From Neonectria sp. B-13 (Eukaryota; Ascomycota; Sordariomycetes; Hypocreales; Nectriaceae), in the NCBI GenBank assembly GCA_002682825.1, contig NOKP01000003.1, positions 1,054,001 through 1,118,000 on the forward strand: a DNA stretch of 64,000 bases. Reading direction: 5' to 3'. Below, piece after piece: positions 10,548 to 22,753 of the stretch; position 1 is the first letter of the stretch; every line of letters begins with the position of its first letter. The notes beneath the pieces were generated by a model, which was given only the letters and a program-made list of their open reading frames with translations, was not told where the DNA came from and searched no databases. The translations under genes were made by a program, and so were the position numbers.

Positions 10548-12704
10548 TGTGTATCAATATGGATGCAAAGTAGCGTTTGTGTAGGATGGAGAGAGGAAAC
10601 GACGGAGGAATGTGTTCATCTTTTAACGTGGAAAAGGCAACCAAGTTGTCCCACATTAATGGCTGGGAGAGAAGAATTGTCTGCTTAACTCGAGTTAATT
10701 GATGCCCGCGCGGCCGCTTGGGGTTTAGCCGGAGAGGTCGATCCGAAGGGCCGCACTGCCTTGTTTCTACGCCTCTCTGGTGCATGTTTTCGTTCATAGA
10801 TTGCCCCCACGGTACATGCTGTTGGTAGCGGTTGGTTTCATAAAAAGAAAGTCAGTAACAAGACTGGGTTCTAGATTCTTGGGGCCAAAGCCCCCTGACG
10901 GCCAGGTGACAAACTGCGTGCAATACGTGATGTTCCGATTGGTTGTGACCTGCATCAAAGCGGGAGGTTGACAGAACGGTTGTGTGATTATGGACTGGTG
11001 GTTGCACTACTCATGCGGTTGGTTGACACCATTTATCCCCAGGCCATCCTTATTCTGTTGAATTGCCGTCTTTGACTTAAACTTAGACTAGCTCCCGATG
11101 ATTGACCGACCGTTTACCAAGGCCCCATGGTCGATGTTAGAACCAACAACGTCATAGCCGTAAATCCTAAGTGGGCATGCCACTTATATCATCCTTGTTG
11201 GTTGGAACCAACATGACCGTTTCCGGAAGCGCCCGAACAAGGCACAATTTACAGTGGAACCAAGGCTCTTGATCAGGACGGGCCGAATAAAGTTAAACAG
11301 TACAGACAGTGGCATGACCTACTGTCGAGATCTAACCGAGTGAATCCTGTCGGGGGCCAAGACCACACTAGGATCAAGTTGGGTGAAGACACAACTAACA
11401 GCACGGAATTTCGGCAGCTTGGCAGCTTTTTTAAGCTTATCTTTTAGGGACCAAGCGCGGGAGCTTCCACGGCTCTAAGCGCCTGTCACTTGTTTCCTCT
11501 GTGATGAGTCCTCTGTATCAAGCTTAGTTGCCTAAATTAATATGGATAGCGGCAACCGGTGCTTTAACGAGGCCAACACAACACTACCACAACCACCTGA
11601 TAGCCGACCTAATAATATCTCATACGAGCTTCCCGGACTACCCGGGCTCCTAGGTACTGTATGCTAGCCCAGGTTGCTTCTGAGCCATTTTATCAACCAA
11701 CAGCCTCGGGGGCGGGATGGGACTCAGAAGAGGCGCAAACTCACCCACCCGTGGGCTATGTAGCTCTCCCACAACCAACAGCGCTGAGGCATATGTGGAA
11801 AGATTGAGAGAAATACTTAATCCACTTTTGTCACAACACCGCATAGAGCCGAGGTTGACTCATGTGCAACTACTTACCACCAGCCCTTGTTTAGCTGTGC
11901 TACGACATTTCCGGACTATACCAGAAGTTACCTCCTTGTTCAAACCCACCGAAGCGAGGCATCGCCCTAAACAGGGGTGCCCCAACCGAGTGATCGTCTG
12001 ATACCATCAAGAAGCCACGGCTGAAGGCCTAGACTTGTCCAAAGGATCATGCCATGGTAGTATTGATTCTGCAAGGCGTTCCTGCACCACGGACTACACC
12101 GTATTCCTATGCCGTACGCAAGTGCCATAGGTGCCCGCAACGATGGTTCGATATCAGCCGCAGCACGGAACTCATCACCAACACTGTATTGGCCAAGACA
12201 GGCGCGGCGGATATTCCCCGTTTCCCAAACGGTGCTCATCGCCCGGTCGTTGGTGGACTTGCGTCTCAAGCGTTGAACTTTTGTAGGTTTGTAACCTTGT
12301 AGGAGACTTTGTCGGCGTTAGTATCCTACCTCAGCCGCCTTTACCGCCGGTTCCCCTGATATCGGAGGAGAAAGCATCGACCTTTGCCCTCCGATAGCCC
12401 CCGTCTTTGCCCGGCCCGGTTGGTTGACTAGCTTGACTGATGCATGGCCGCAAGCTTGGCGCTCCGAGGTCTCATGAGATAACACAATGAATGCTAAGAG
12501 CTCGTGATTCCATGTTGGCCGAGCGAGCCGTGAGACCGGACCCGTGATGCCACTCGCTGACTTAAAAGCTACGGTAAAAGCTACGGCATTCTGGATAAAA
12601 GTAACAAGAGATCTCATGTTATTCAGCTCTTCAGCATACCGCCAGCAACTCAGTGATTTAACAACCAAGTCAAAGTCACGTTGCACAAAGTACAGACGGC
12701 AAAC
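10548..12704. promoter_or_regulatory. Divergent promoter region with eight GTTGGTT/AACCAAC words
   Basis: No gene is supported in these 2.16 kb. The heptamer GTTGGTT or its complement occurs at 10831, 11018, 11141, 11197, 11206, 11695, 11773 and 12419, where about 0.3 would be expected by chance. The pair at 11197/11206 forms the near-perfect palindrome TGTTGGTTGGAACCAACA (11196-11213). The region lies between the minus-strand unknown gene and the plus-strand SGNH/FG-GAP gene, so it may serve both. Regulatory function is inference. Confidence 0.5.
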
Positions 12705-15700
12705 ATGGTGCTGAGTGCGCTTGGTCAACGACAGACCACCAGCCGACGGTGGAATGTCTTGACCACTTTGACAACACTCTCGCTGGTGGCATCTAGTTTC
12801 TTGATCCCGGTTGCAAACGCCGCTCCTCCAGGTGTACGAAATCTGCAGCCCCGAGCAGCAATTGCCAATGGCGTTGAGTTGAGGGTTCTTCCCATCGGAG
12901 AGTACGTATCACCTTTCATTGCTACCGCAACAAGCGTTCTGTTTGTAGTTCATCCATTGGTTACCTTCACTCTTGACATCGGACTTTTCTAACCGTATAT
13001 TAGTTCTATCACGTGGGGTGCGCAAAGTACAGACGAGACTGGCTACCGCAAGAAGCTCTTTGACATGTTAGAAAATCGAGGCAACAAGGTCGACTTTGTC
13101 GGGGGCATGGCCACCGGAGCCATGGCCGATAACAACCACGAAGGACACCGAGGCTACGTGATCAGCGAGATCACAGATGTAAGCGGAGTTGGCATCTACG
13201 CAGCCGCAAACATCGTCCTGCTTCATGCAGGAACCAACGACATGAAGAATAACATTGATCCTACAAACGCCCCGTCACGCCTCAAGAACTTGATCGACCT
13301 CATCTTCAAGCACTACTCTGACACCGTCGTTCTCGTGTGTCAGATCATTCCCGCAAGTCGGAGTGCGTATCCTTCCACAGTTCCACGGATTGAGACCTTT
13401 AACGCAGCCATCCCTGACTTGGTATCCGATTACGTCTCGGCGGGTAAGAAGGTGAAGATGGTGTCGATGAACACAGCTGTTTCCACTTCCGACTTGGCGG
13501 ACGGCCTTCACCCCAACGACGGCGGCTATGCGAAGATGGCTGATCGATACTATGCTGCCATCGAAGCTGCCGATGAGGAAGGCTGGATCTCCAAGCCAGG
13601 GAAGGCACAGACTGCTCCGAATCCAACCGGTCCGGACGCGTGCAAGTCAACACCGTCTTGGTACAGAGTAGGCCAAATCGCCAACGGCGCCAAGGTGTAA
13701 GTCTCCTTCCCTCGTCTGGACAAGAAACCTTCTCGAACAAGAACAACACTGACCTCTTTACTTCAGAGCTACTACTGATGGCCCTTTCAAGCCCACATGG
13801 GTCAAACGAGGCGTCGTTGCTGAAGGTGCCTGCCCTGGTGCTCAGCTTCACTTTATGGATCTCGATGGCGATGGCCTGAAGGATTATGCCTGCGTTGATC
13901 CAAAGACGGGAGCAACAAAGGTCCATCTCAATATTGCAGACGCCGACGGCAAGACATCTGGAAAGTGGAAAGCGCTAGGAACTGTCGCGAAGCCGGCTGA
14001 GGCCCGAGATGGGACGGGCGTCATGTTTGCCGAGTAAGTGATTCCCCTTTCTTTCTGACTCTACTCGGCTGACCTTCACGTAGCTTGAACGGCGATGGTA
14101 GAGACGACTATATATATGTTGACCCCGACAACGGCGAGGTTTCTGGCTGGATCAACCGTCTCGAGAAGGATGGTGCGTGGCAATGGCAGGCGCTTGGCCG
14201 GATTGCCGGGGGAGTTGGCGCAACCAATGAGACTCTTCAAATGGTGGACCTTGACGGTGAGCACTCAGCAGATCTTTTCTGTTTTTATACACAAGCAACT
14301 CCCACATCCCTCAACAGTTCAGTATTCGCTAATCACGGAACGCGATAGGTGATGGAAGAGATGATTTCTGCATCGTCAACAAAAACACAGGTGAGGTGAC
14401 GGGCTGGTTAAACACGGGCGCGGACATCGTGCCCGATTACCACAAAATCGGCGTCATCGCTACCGGGGCCTCAGCCACAAAAGGAGACAAGGTTATCCTT
14501 GGTGACTTGACAGGCGAAGGCAGAGCCGATTATATGATCGTTGGCTCCGGCGGCAAGGTGAACGGGCTCATCAACCGGCTGCAAGACTCGACTTTGGTTC
14601 CCTCGTGGTCAGAAGTTTTCACCGTTGCCGAAGGGCCAGACGGTGCTAAACAAGACCAAGTACGGTTCGTAGACATGACGGGTGACGGTAAAGTGGACTA
14701 CCTGCTTGTCGACGCGAAAAGCGGAAAGGTGACGCTGTGGGAAAACACTGGCACTGGAGGAACCTCTCAGCCTGGAGAAGGCGTCTTCCTATGTGACTGT
14801 AAGTCCTACACATAGTCCCCCGGTTACATGCCCAGCACTAACTCGATGGCTTCTAGTGGACGGTGATGGCACAAGCGACTACTTCTGGCTCGATCACGAC
14901 GGCAAAGGCTGGGGTTACCTGAACAAAGGAGAAGGCAAAAACGTGTGGGACGACTTGGGTCTCATCGCTGAGGGAACAGGTCACTCGAGGGAGCAGATCC
15001 GGATGGGAGTTCTCACAAAGAGCGGTCGTGCGGACTACATCGTCGTCGATGACAAGACCGGAGGAGCCCTCTGGTGGCAGAACCTGGGCAAAGACGGGAA
15101 CTGGGGCTGGAAGTCTCGCGGCAAGTTCGCCACAGGTCCCAAAGACACCATTGAGAGCAAGTTTGGTTGGAACTTCAAGGGGAAGAATGTGCGCTTTGCC
15201 GAGTAAGTTTACCCAACCCCTTTTTCAGAAGCCCGGATCGACTAACACGGAGCGTCCGTAGCTTGGACGGTGATGGCCTCGATGACTACCTCTACGTCAA
15301 CGACATCGGCGCCGTCGTCATGTGGCGCCACCTCGGAACCGACCCACCATCATGGGGCCTGCCGCACTTGGTTGCTGACGGAGTTGGCGTTCCAGCAAGG
15401 GATGTTCAATTTGCCGATACGAACGGCGACGGCCGTCTAGACTATGTCGTGGTAGGCAGCGTTACCGGCCGCTCACGATCCTGGCACCATCTTGGTTTCC
15501 GAGAGGATGGATCTATTCGCTGGAACACGCCACTGAGTTTCGCCGATGGAGTTGATTCTCCTGGATCTGCTATTAGAATCACCGAGGCAAGTCGGGTTTA
15601 TCCCGTTATCCCTAGCATCTCACTGTCTAACCTGTTTTGTTTCAGATGACTGGAGATAAGCGTGCCGACTATGTTTCTATCGACCCTGTCAGCGGGGCGC

Positions 15701-17670
15701 TTAATCTCTGGGAGAATCGATGTTGGCAACTTACCCCAGGAGGTGATGGTGACGGCGATGGTGGCAATGATGATGGTGACGGCGATGGCCATGGTAATGG
15801 CAGTGGCGGCTCCATCATCTACATTGACCCGACAATCTGGAAGTCCAAAACACCAACAGCAGGCTGCCAACCGCCTTGTACACTCGTACTACCACCATGG
15901 CCGCTCTCTTCCTCGAGCGTCATCAGCTTCCCGGTCGTCACTGAGACCATCAAAGAGACATGGCCTGAAACCACCGACGGGGTTACCAAATATCGCACCA
16001 CCACAATCACCGTCCGGATCACCCTCCCGCCCGTCACAACTACTGAGATTGAGGTGTCCAACATCATTCTGACCGATTCCACCTCGAAGATCGTCCCTGT
16101 ACGAAGCAGCATCGTTCCACCGCCAATTATACTGACAGAGCCCACCCACGACATCACTTACACCTACAGCCCGGGGCCCTTTCCCACCGGCACAGACATT
16201 GGGCCTCCGCCTGGCGATAACCCGGGCGACATCCACATCACCGCTGGGGTCCCTGGGCCTATTTGCAAGAGTGGCTGCGGTACCCTCTGTCTCTTTGGCT
16301 GTGGCCTAGGAGGAGGCGGCGGCGGCGGCGGTGGAGGTGGCAGTTCGCCTGGTTGCATTGGCTTGGGCTGTCCCCCTGGAGGGAACTGTGTTGGTGCTGG
16401 ATGCGCAGGGAATAACGACGACGACAACGACGACGATGATGACGATGACGATGACGACGATGAAGAGACCTCAACCTGCGCCACAGAGACTAACACCGAG
16501 TGTCATCAGGTTTGCACCAAGCAGCCCTGCTCCACGGTCTGCAACACTTACGTTGGCTGTGACTGTGCAACCTCGACGATAACAGACTATTGGGTATCAT
16601 GCGAAGCCACATCCTGCACCACTACCTCGACCGCGGTCATCACCGGCTGCTTCCTCACTGCAACTGCCACAACGACGGGGGCATCTTGTCCATTAAGCAC
16701 ACTCGACCCCGAGAACGATGACCAGGGCGACGGAGACGGCGAGTACAGCAACTTGGGATCCACGTACAAGACAACCTACTCCGAGCGTGTCATTGTCAAG
16801 TCGACGCCTTACCCAGTCAACAGCGGCTATGTAACCATCGACAGGACCGCCTACCCCATTCCCACCGTGAAATCGGTTTCCAAGACCAAACTGGACGGGA
16901 CATCGGCCACCATTATGCCGTCTTATGTGGGCATAACGATTTCCATTACCGTGACAAACATCAAGGTTACCACCACCAAATACCCAGAGGCCACGACAAC
17001 CGTATCACCCTCCCGCTCATCAACCACGAAAACATCCACGACAACCATTTCATACCCAACCAACAAGGCCATCGACGAGGGCGAAGGCTACTGCTTCGTC
17101 GACCGTGAGGGTTATCTCGAGTTTAGCCAGGAGGAAGCAAGAGAAGTGATCGGGTCGTTCTGCTCGTCCAGCTATATTCTCGACCCAGGCAACACCATCG
17201 GTCAGGCCGACGCCCTCGAACAAAGCGGCTACAACGTCGTGGTATCTGCAAAATGGGCGCCCGACCAAAAGGGATGCGGGACCAAGGAGGCTTTCCCGTT
17301 CGCGGAGGATGAGCTGAACTTTGAGGGCTGTAAGAGAGCCTGGAACACGGCCTTTGCCTGCGAGGATCAGCATGCAGATCATAAGTCTAGTTACGGAGGA
17401 GCGTACGTTCTTGACCCGCCAGAGACCGGCGGCTGCATTCTTCTTCAGCTGTATGCGTACAGCACGTCCTCTCTCCGATTCATGCCGCGTCTCATGGGCA
17501 GGGACGCACCGCCTATACCGCCGGCCATGAACATTACGCACATGGGAGACAAGCCCGTCTGGAAGCCTGGAAACAAGTCTAATGTTCCCTTAATGTGGCC
17601 CATCGCTGATAACACGACGTCTGAGCGTCCCCAGATATTCAGTCCAGCTGAACTTACAAACGGCACATGA
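12705..17670 (+). CDS. Secreted SGNH hydrolase with FG-GAP/VCBS-type repeats
   Basis: Eight exons: 12705-12901, 13004-13696, 13767-14033, 14084-14256, 14349-14798, 14857-15202, 15262-15586 and 15646-17670; 1491 aa. A signal peptide covers residues ~1-40. The SGNH esterase domain shows GDSITWG (Ser67, created across intron 1), HAGTND and DGLHPND, i.e. blocks I, III and V with the catalytic Ser and His-Asp. Residues ~300-830 carry repeated LDGDGxxDY loops typical of calcium-binding FG-GAP beta-propeller repeats. The long last exon adds a Ser/Thr-rich region, a poly-Gly run, a poly-Asp run, Cys-rich segments and a Cys-containing C-terminal domain. Intron 7 is a GC-AG intron (GAG|GCAAGT). Likely extracellular and acting on acetylated or esterified wall polymers; the substrate is unknown. 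It is adjacent to LysM and chitinase genes. Confidence 0.85.
15587..15645 (+). other. GC-AG intron in the SGNH/FG-GAP gene
   Basis: A 59-bp intron with donor GCAAGT preceded by AG, and acceptor TTTCAG. Splicing joins IRITE to MTGDKRADY, completing another FG-GAP repeat. No GT donor nearby keeps the frame. Confidence 0.75.
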
Positions 17671-19882
17671 ACCGCAGCATGATTCCGAGGCTCCAGAGAG
17701 TTTTAGGCCATCTGCCCAAGTGCTCTGGGTGAGCCATGGCTATCCAATCAATCGGCTCGGGCGCCTGGTGGGTTGTTGGGGCATGGGAGGCTCATTTTCG
17801 ATGCTGTAACACAAATATTCAGAGCCACAAGTTTAAATATGATTCAAGCTAGATGTAGTATTTTTTATTTAGAGTACCGCTCTGTTATACAATAAGCGTT
17901 AACTGTGTCTACGAGTCTGACAGAAATAAATCTTTATAGAAGTTTCTGACAGAAGGGGCTTATTCAAGTTAAAGAAACCACCATCTGTATTCTAGTACCA
18001 GTATCCTTCTCCTTGAATATGCTAATGAACAATAAACAAGAAAGAATTAACTTGTAACTTCGAGTTATAACTTAATCTTCCATCACCAGTCTCTGCGTAG
18101 AAGAAAAGCTTTTCCAGCTGCAATTCATTGTAAACCTTTCGGGCACTCTATCGTTATATCATGCGGAAACTTGAGTTCCAGAGGCTGCTTTTCGTGATTC
18201 TTGATCAATGGATCCTAAGACATACCAGGAGAGGCTCTAATGTTAGCATCCAACAGGTGCTATCTAATGACTACTAGGACATGATTATTTGGTTCAAGTC
18301 AAAGGGATTTGCTACAACGCTAGACGTTCCAAAATTGGAAGCGTTGACGCTCGTTTATTACTAGACTGCACTGACGAGCGGCTGGTAGATCTCCTTCATC
18401 ATAAAAACGCCATGGGAAATCGTTATGACAGAGAATATGTTGAATAGATAAGGACAGGCCGAGAGTGTGTTGAATCTTAGAAGCAGTTTTAAAACAAAAT
18501 GGCATAAGAGATGATACTTCATATGTTATTTCAGTAGGATTAGATTTGACGCTACTATGGACATTGGCCAGGTCTGACGACGTGCGCAAATCAGGATCGC
18601 GTTTAGCATATGAAAGATATCTTAGAACACGATGTCCAATTACTTGCGAGGATACGTCCTAACTTCGGCAGTTTTCTTTAGCAAGACCAAAGAGTATGTG
18701 GCTGCTTAGCTCGCTGTGGGCGGTCAGAGACTAGATGGTCAGCTGAACTCTAGAATGACGAACTTGGCGTGTACCCAAGCGTTACACGCCGTAGAGACAA
18801 GAGTCACTCATCACAAGAACAAACCGAACAGCAGCCCATGGTAGAGTAGCATGGACAGGATCACAGCTGACCGCAACGTCGCCAACCGCAATGAACTTGT
18901 TCAGTATCGCAAAGCTTTTTCAACAAATCTACGGATAGAGTATTCATTCTGGCTGATTTTGATATTCCAAGCTCGTTGTTCCCTGTCATACTGTTGATTG
19001 GTGATTTTCTGCTCCATCATTTTCATAATCCCCTTGGCCTAACTGTGCGCATCTTTGCTGGCCGGCTTCCTCCCAAACCCTTAATGTTAGCGACGATCCC
19101 ATGGCCTTCCTCCGACATTTCGAGAGACTTTAGGGCCCTATCCCATACCTCGAACTCACTCGGCATTGCAAGCTGCGCATTTCATTCGTCGTTGACGGCT
19201 GTTCGTGCGGGGTGGCCGCCACTTGATGTGGTATTGGTGGCATCCTTCGTGTCGGTCTGGTTGGCAGTAATTGGCAAAGTTTCACAAACCGGAACCGAAG
19301 GCTGGATACAGTGATGGGAGCCAGACGATGGGAGGTGGGAGACAGCAATACGGCTACATAGGCACCCAGATAATATGACAGGCCCCAGTCACCGGAAGGT
19401 TACAGTACAGTATATCGTCTATCTGTACAACACAGGGCGGCTCTACATCCATTGCACTGCAGCCGAGGACCAGGGCCACGAAGCAAGGCGCAGTGGCTAC
19501 GTCAAGCAGGGAGACAGAGTTTCTTTTTCCTCCCGAGTGCGGTCAAAAAACGTCTCGCGCTTGGCCGGCTTCTCGGGGAAGTCGGCGTCAAGGTCCCCGG
19601 CCCCGTGGAGGTTTGGTGTGTTGACAATCAAGCAATCCGCCTGGTGCTTTACTGTAGTAGTTCGTCCGATTCAACAAGGATTATGGCGTCTGGAACGCGG
19701 CGCGTTCTGTCAGGATGCGCGCGAAGTTGACATTAACGCGGAACGTGGCGCGCTACGCCCCATAAAATATGAGGGTAGAATGTATTAGATATGATTGGGC
19801 TAGACGCTGGAACGCGGCGTGTTCTCGTCAGGACTTATTGAGTAAAGAGCCATCAAGAAAAATACATGGTGTTAAACGCTCA
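17671..19882. other. Intergenic with a possible decayed coding fragment and palindromic repeats
   Basis: On the minus strand at about 18760-19175, two frames read like protein (MPSEFEVWDRALKSLEMSEE, then after a +1 shift a 41-residue segment ending [10 protein letters not shown]), interrupted by a frameshift and stops; I cannot name the family. Near the right end, two related ~30-bp copies (about 19686-19717 and 19803-19833) each centre on GAACGCGGCGCGTTC or a one-base variant of it. Otherwise there is no supported gene. Confidence 0.4.
18760..19175 (-). pseudogene. Possible decayed protein-coding fragment
   Basis: The minus strand contains a 47-codon open stretch starting ATGCCGAGTGAG and then, shifted by one base, a second stretch encoding a charged segment (MMEQKITNQQYDREQRAWN). 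A stop is followed by a hydrophobic stretch. Amino-acid composition looks protein-like, but no family is recognised. It could also be chance. Confidence 0.25.
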
Positions 19883-21400
19883 TTAAACCCCGACGCAAAG
19901 ATAGACCTCCGCCCACATGCTGCGGCAGTCCTTGCCAATAGCTGGGTTCCATTTGTACAGGTTTGCGAGAGTAACGCTATACTTCTTTTGAATATCCTCG
20001 CAAATTTGACCCTTGGCTATAAAGTGGTACTTCTTACAGTCCTTCGTCATACTACCCTGGATAGGTGTAGGTTTATAGTTGATTGTCCACACACAGGCAT
20101 ATGCATCAGTCTTTAGACCAGTGCATCCAGTCCCAGCTTCTGGGTTCCATTCAAGAAAGTCAGGGATTGAAATGCTATTGCTGTTTGCTACAGTTGAGCA
20201 CTTCTGACCGGATTTGACTAGGTGGAATTTGTTACAGTTGTCAACAATATTAGGTTGTGTAGGTGTAGGCGTCTTGACTCCGTTGTTGGGTTTTGTTGGT
20301 GTAAAACCAACAACAGATACACAAGCATAAGCATTGGTGTTCAAGCCTGTGCATCCACTTCCAGCCTTAGGATTCCACTTAAGGAAGTCTTGAATGGAAA
20401 TATTGTTCTTGTTAGCGACAGTTGAGCACTTCTCACCCTCCTTTACTAGATGAAACTTGTTGCAATTCTTGACCATGTCGTTCTGAATCGGCGAGGGAGT
20501 CTCAATGCCGCCTGTCGTCGTCGGCTTCGTGGTAGGCGTCCCGGGAACACTAACGCAGTAGTAGGTGCTCGCCCAGATACCGCTGCAGTCCTTGCCCACG
20601 GCCGGGTTCCACTTGAAGAAGGTGTCGAAGTCGAACGTGCCGTACTTGGCCACGATCTTGTCGCACGTGTCACCCTTGGCGGCAAAGTAGAAAGATTTGC
20701 AGCTCGCAATGAGGCCGTCCTGGGTGGGGCTGGGCTTTGCCGCACCTGTTGCCGCGGCCTTTGTAGTCGCAGCCTTCTGCGTGGGCGGGCTCGTGGGCGT
20801 TCCGGGGACGCCTACACAGTAGTACGTGTCGGCCCAAATGCCACTGCAATCCTTCTCGACGGCAGGGTTCCACTTGGAGAAGTCATCAAAGTCGAACGTC
20901 TTATACTGTAAAATGATCTTGGTGCACGTATCTCCCTTCTTGGCCTTGTAGAAGGACGTGCATGTGTCGATAAGACCGTCTTGCGTGGGACTGGGCTTCG
21001 AGTCCTCGGTGGGCTCAGGCTCGGCATCTTCAGTGGTCGTCACCTTGGGCAGATCTTCATCACGAGGAAACCCGTGATTGACCTCGATACAGTATCTATG
21101 GCCAACCTGGATGCCGCTGCAGTCATCCTTGACGCTGGGATTCTATACCATGTTAGTAACACCTTCAGGCACGCTGAGGATGGCACGTTGGCTACTTACG
21201 TATTCCACAAACTGTTTGTGTGTGATGTCCCAATCTGACTCAAAGAAGCCACAGTTGAAGCTCTCGTCAACGGCTGTGTCCCACCAAGTGCAATCAGAAG
21301 GGATTCCTGGGTCGGTTGGGCCGTTCTGTGCACGGAGCCTTAAGCCCCTGGATGCAGTTACACCGACGGCCAATATGCCTTGAAGAGGGGGGAAGCGCAT
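19883..21400 (-). CDS. Secreted protein with six LysM domains
   Basis: Two exons, 21400-21200 and 21142-19883, joined in phase 0 across a 56-bp intron (GTAAGT...TATAG); 486 aa. An N-terminal signal-like segment (LQGILAVGVTA) precedes six LysM units, each with the pattern C-x-x-(F/Y/W)...GD/GxxC...WNP..G.DC.G(I/M)W...YYCV. The second and third units are close copies of each other, the fourth and fifth form another close pair, and the sixth again resembles the second and third. Linkers are Pro/Thr-rich with repeated PTPTQ- or PSPTQ-like ends. LysM binds chitin oligomers. Such proteins sit beside subgroup C chitinases in fungi and may protect or mask chitin. Codon composition changes near 20500: units 4-6 are clearly more AT-rich than units 2-3. 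Confidence 0.85.
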
Positions 21401-22396
21401 GGTGCAGAGAAAACACTAGCAGGAAAGATTGTTTGGGTAGACCAAGTGACTGGAAGAGTTCGACAGAGGCGATGACACACCAGTATGTAGTAAGAGCAAG
21501 ACTTGGAGATCCTTAAGTACAGGTTTTCAGCTTCATTGATCACCCCAAAACCCTACAAGTCAATCTCGTAATGGCACCACCACAAAGCGGCCCGTACCCT
21601 GCTTGTTACATCGACTTAGCCGGCTGCTTGTTTGGGCCGACAGCCCGTCTGTTGGTTGTGTTATGGAGACTTCGATGATGGAGCGAGCCAACACACATGG
21701 GATGTTCGATATTATCGTAGCCTCTGAAAGAATCGAGATGGCAGGGTGACTCGCCAAGAGGCCCACCAAAAAGAAGGTCACTTCCCAGGAAGAGACGTCT
21801 CGGGAAGATCCGTGGTCCATGCAAGGGTCATTCTATCTTACGTACAGATACGGTATTGCAAAGCGGCTCGGCCGCCAAAGGGTCCTGCATGCGCCCGTAG
21901 GGTTCTTTCCGCACATATGTCCCAGTAGGGTAGCTTTGCTTTTTCGGCGGGGCGATTTCCCCTGCATTTGGTTTTCAACTTTTCCACGAGTCTAGCCACG
22001 AATAGACAGGGTAACAAAGTTATTATCCCTCCTCAACATCACTTCTGGCCCCTGCAACTCAAAAGTGTAATGACAATGAGTAGAACGCAGGTGACTCATA
22101 AACCACAACCAACATCCCCACCGGAAACACCTAAACCCAGTCAGCCTACTTACGATTCGACCTCGGCCTAATTCTGCTTCCACATCTTGCGGGGTCGCTG
22201 ACAGGCCCGAACAGCGAGTTGTTGGTTGTCAGGGGAAAAACCAACGGTCACCTGTTTGCTTCGCGCTAATTAGCAGTCACATTGGGCCTGAATTTGCCAA
22301 GGCTTCTCCATAACTGCCCGGCAGACTTAATGGCGATTATCAGATCATCCTCTTAACTTAATGACACTTACTGGCGGTCTGTATGTTAATTCCCAA

Positions 22397-22430
<34 letters not shown>

Positions 22431-22753
22431 TTATCGTCGTACGGTGTCGGTAACAAGTTGCAATTCATGTTCAGGCTTGCGTTGGTTTGGAACTCTATTC
22501 GACAACGGCAAAACGTTGCTTGACCAATCAACCCGCGCAAAGTTCAACCGCGATATTGTAGATTTAACCTACATAACCGCAAGCTATTTCACTCTACGCA
22601 AGGAACATGTGGGGGATTAGGAAATAGAGAAAATGGTAGCGACTGAATTAATTTGAGCACCTCGGCAAGTCAATTGTACATGTGGTGCAATTTCGAAAGC
22701 TAAGCTAGAGAATCTGGAAGTTGCAACCTGTTAAGCCTGAGCGCAGTCATGTT
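21401..22753. promoter_or_regulatory. Promoter side of the six-LysM gene with five GTTGGTT/AACCAAC words
   Basis: Heptamers occur at 21651, 22107, 22221, 22239 and 22481 (GTTGGTT or AACCAAC). The 22221/22239 pair forms a hairpin with a short spacer. The tract also contains a 32-bp homopolymer of C (22399-22430). No gene is supported here. Confidence 0.5.
22399..22430. repeat. Homopolymer tract of 32 C (G on the minus strand)
   Basis: Thirty-two consecutive C bases, about 1 kb upstream of the minus-strand six-LysM gene. The opposite strand could form G-quadruplexes. The exact length is prone to sequencing or assembly error. Confidence 0.9.

Noticed and set aside
18976..19314. 112-codon plus-strand ORF
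   Set aside because: No motif; the opposite strand reads more like decayed coding sequence.
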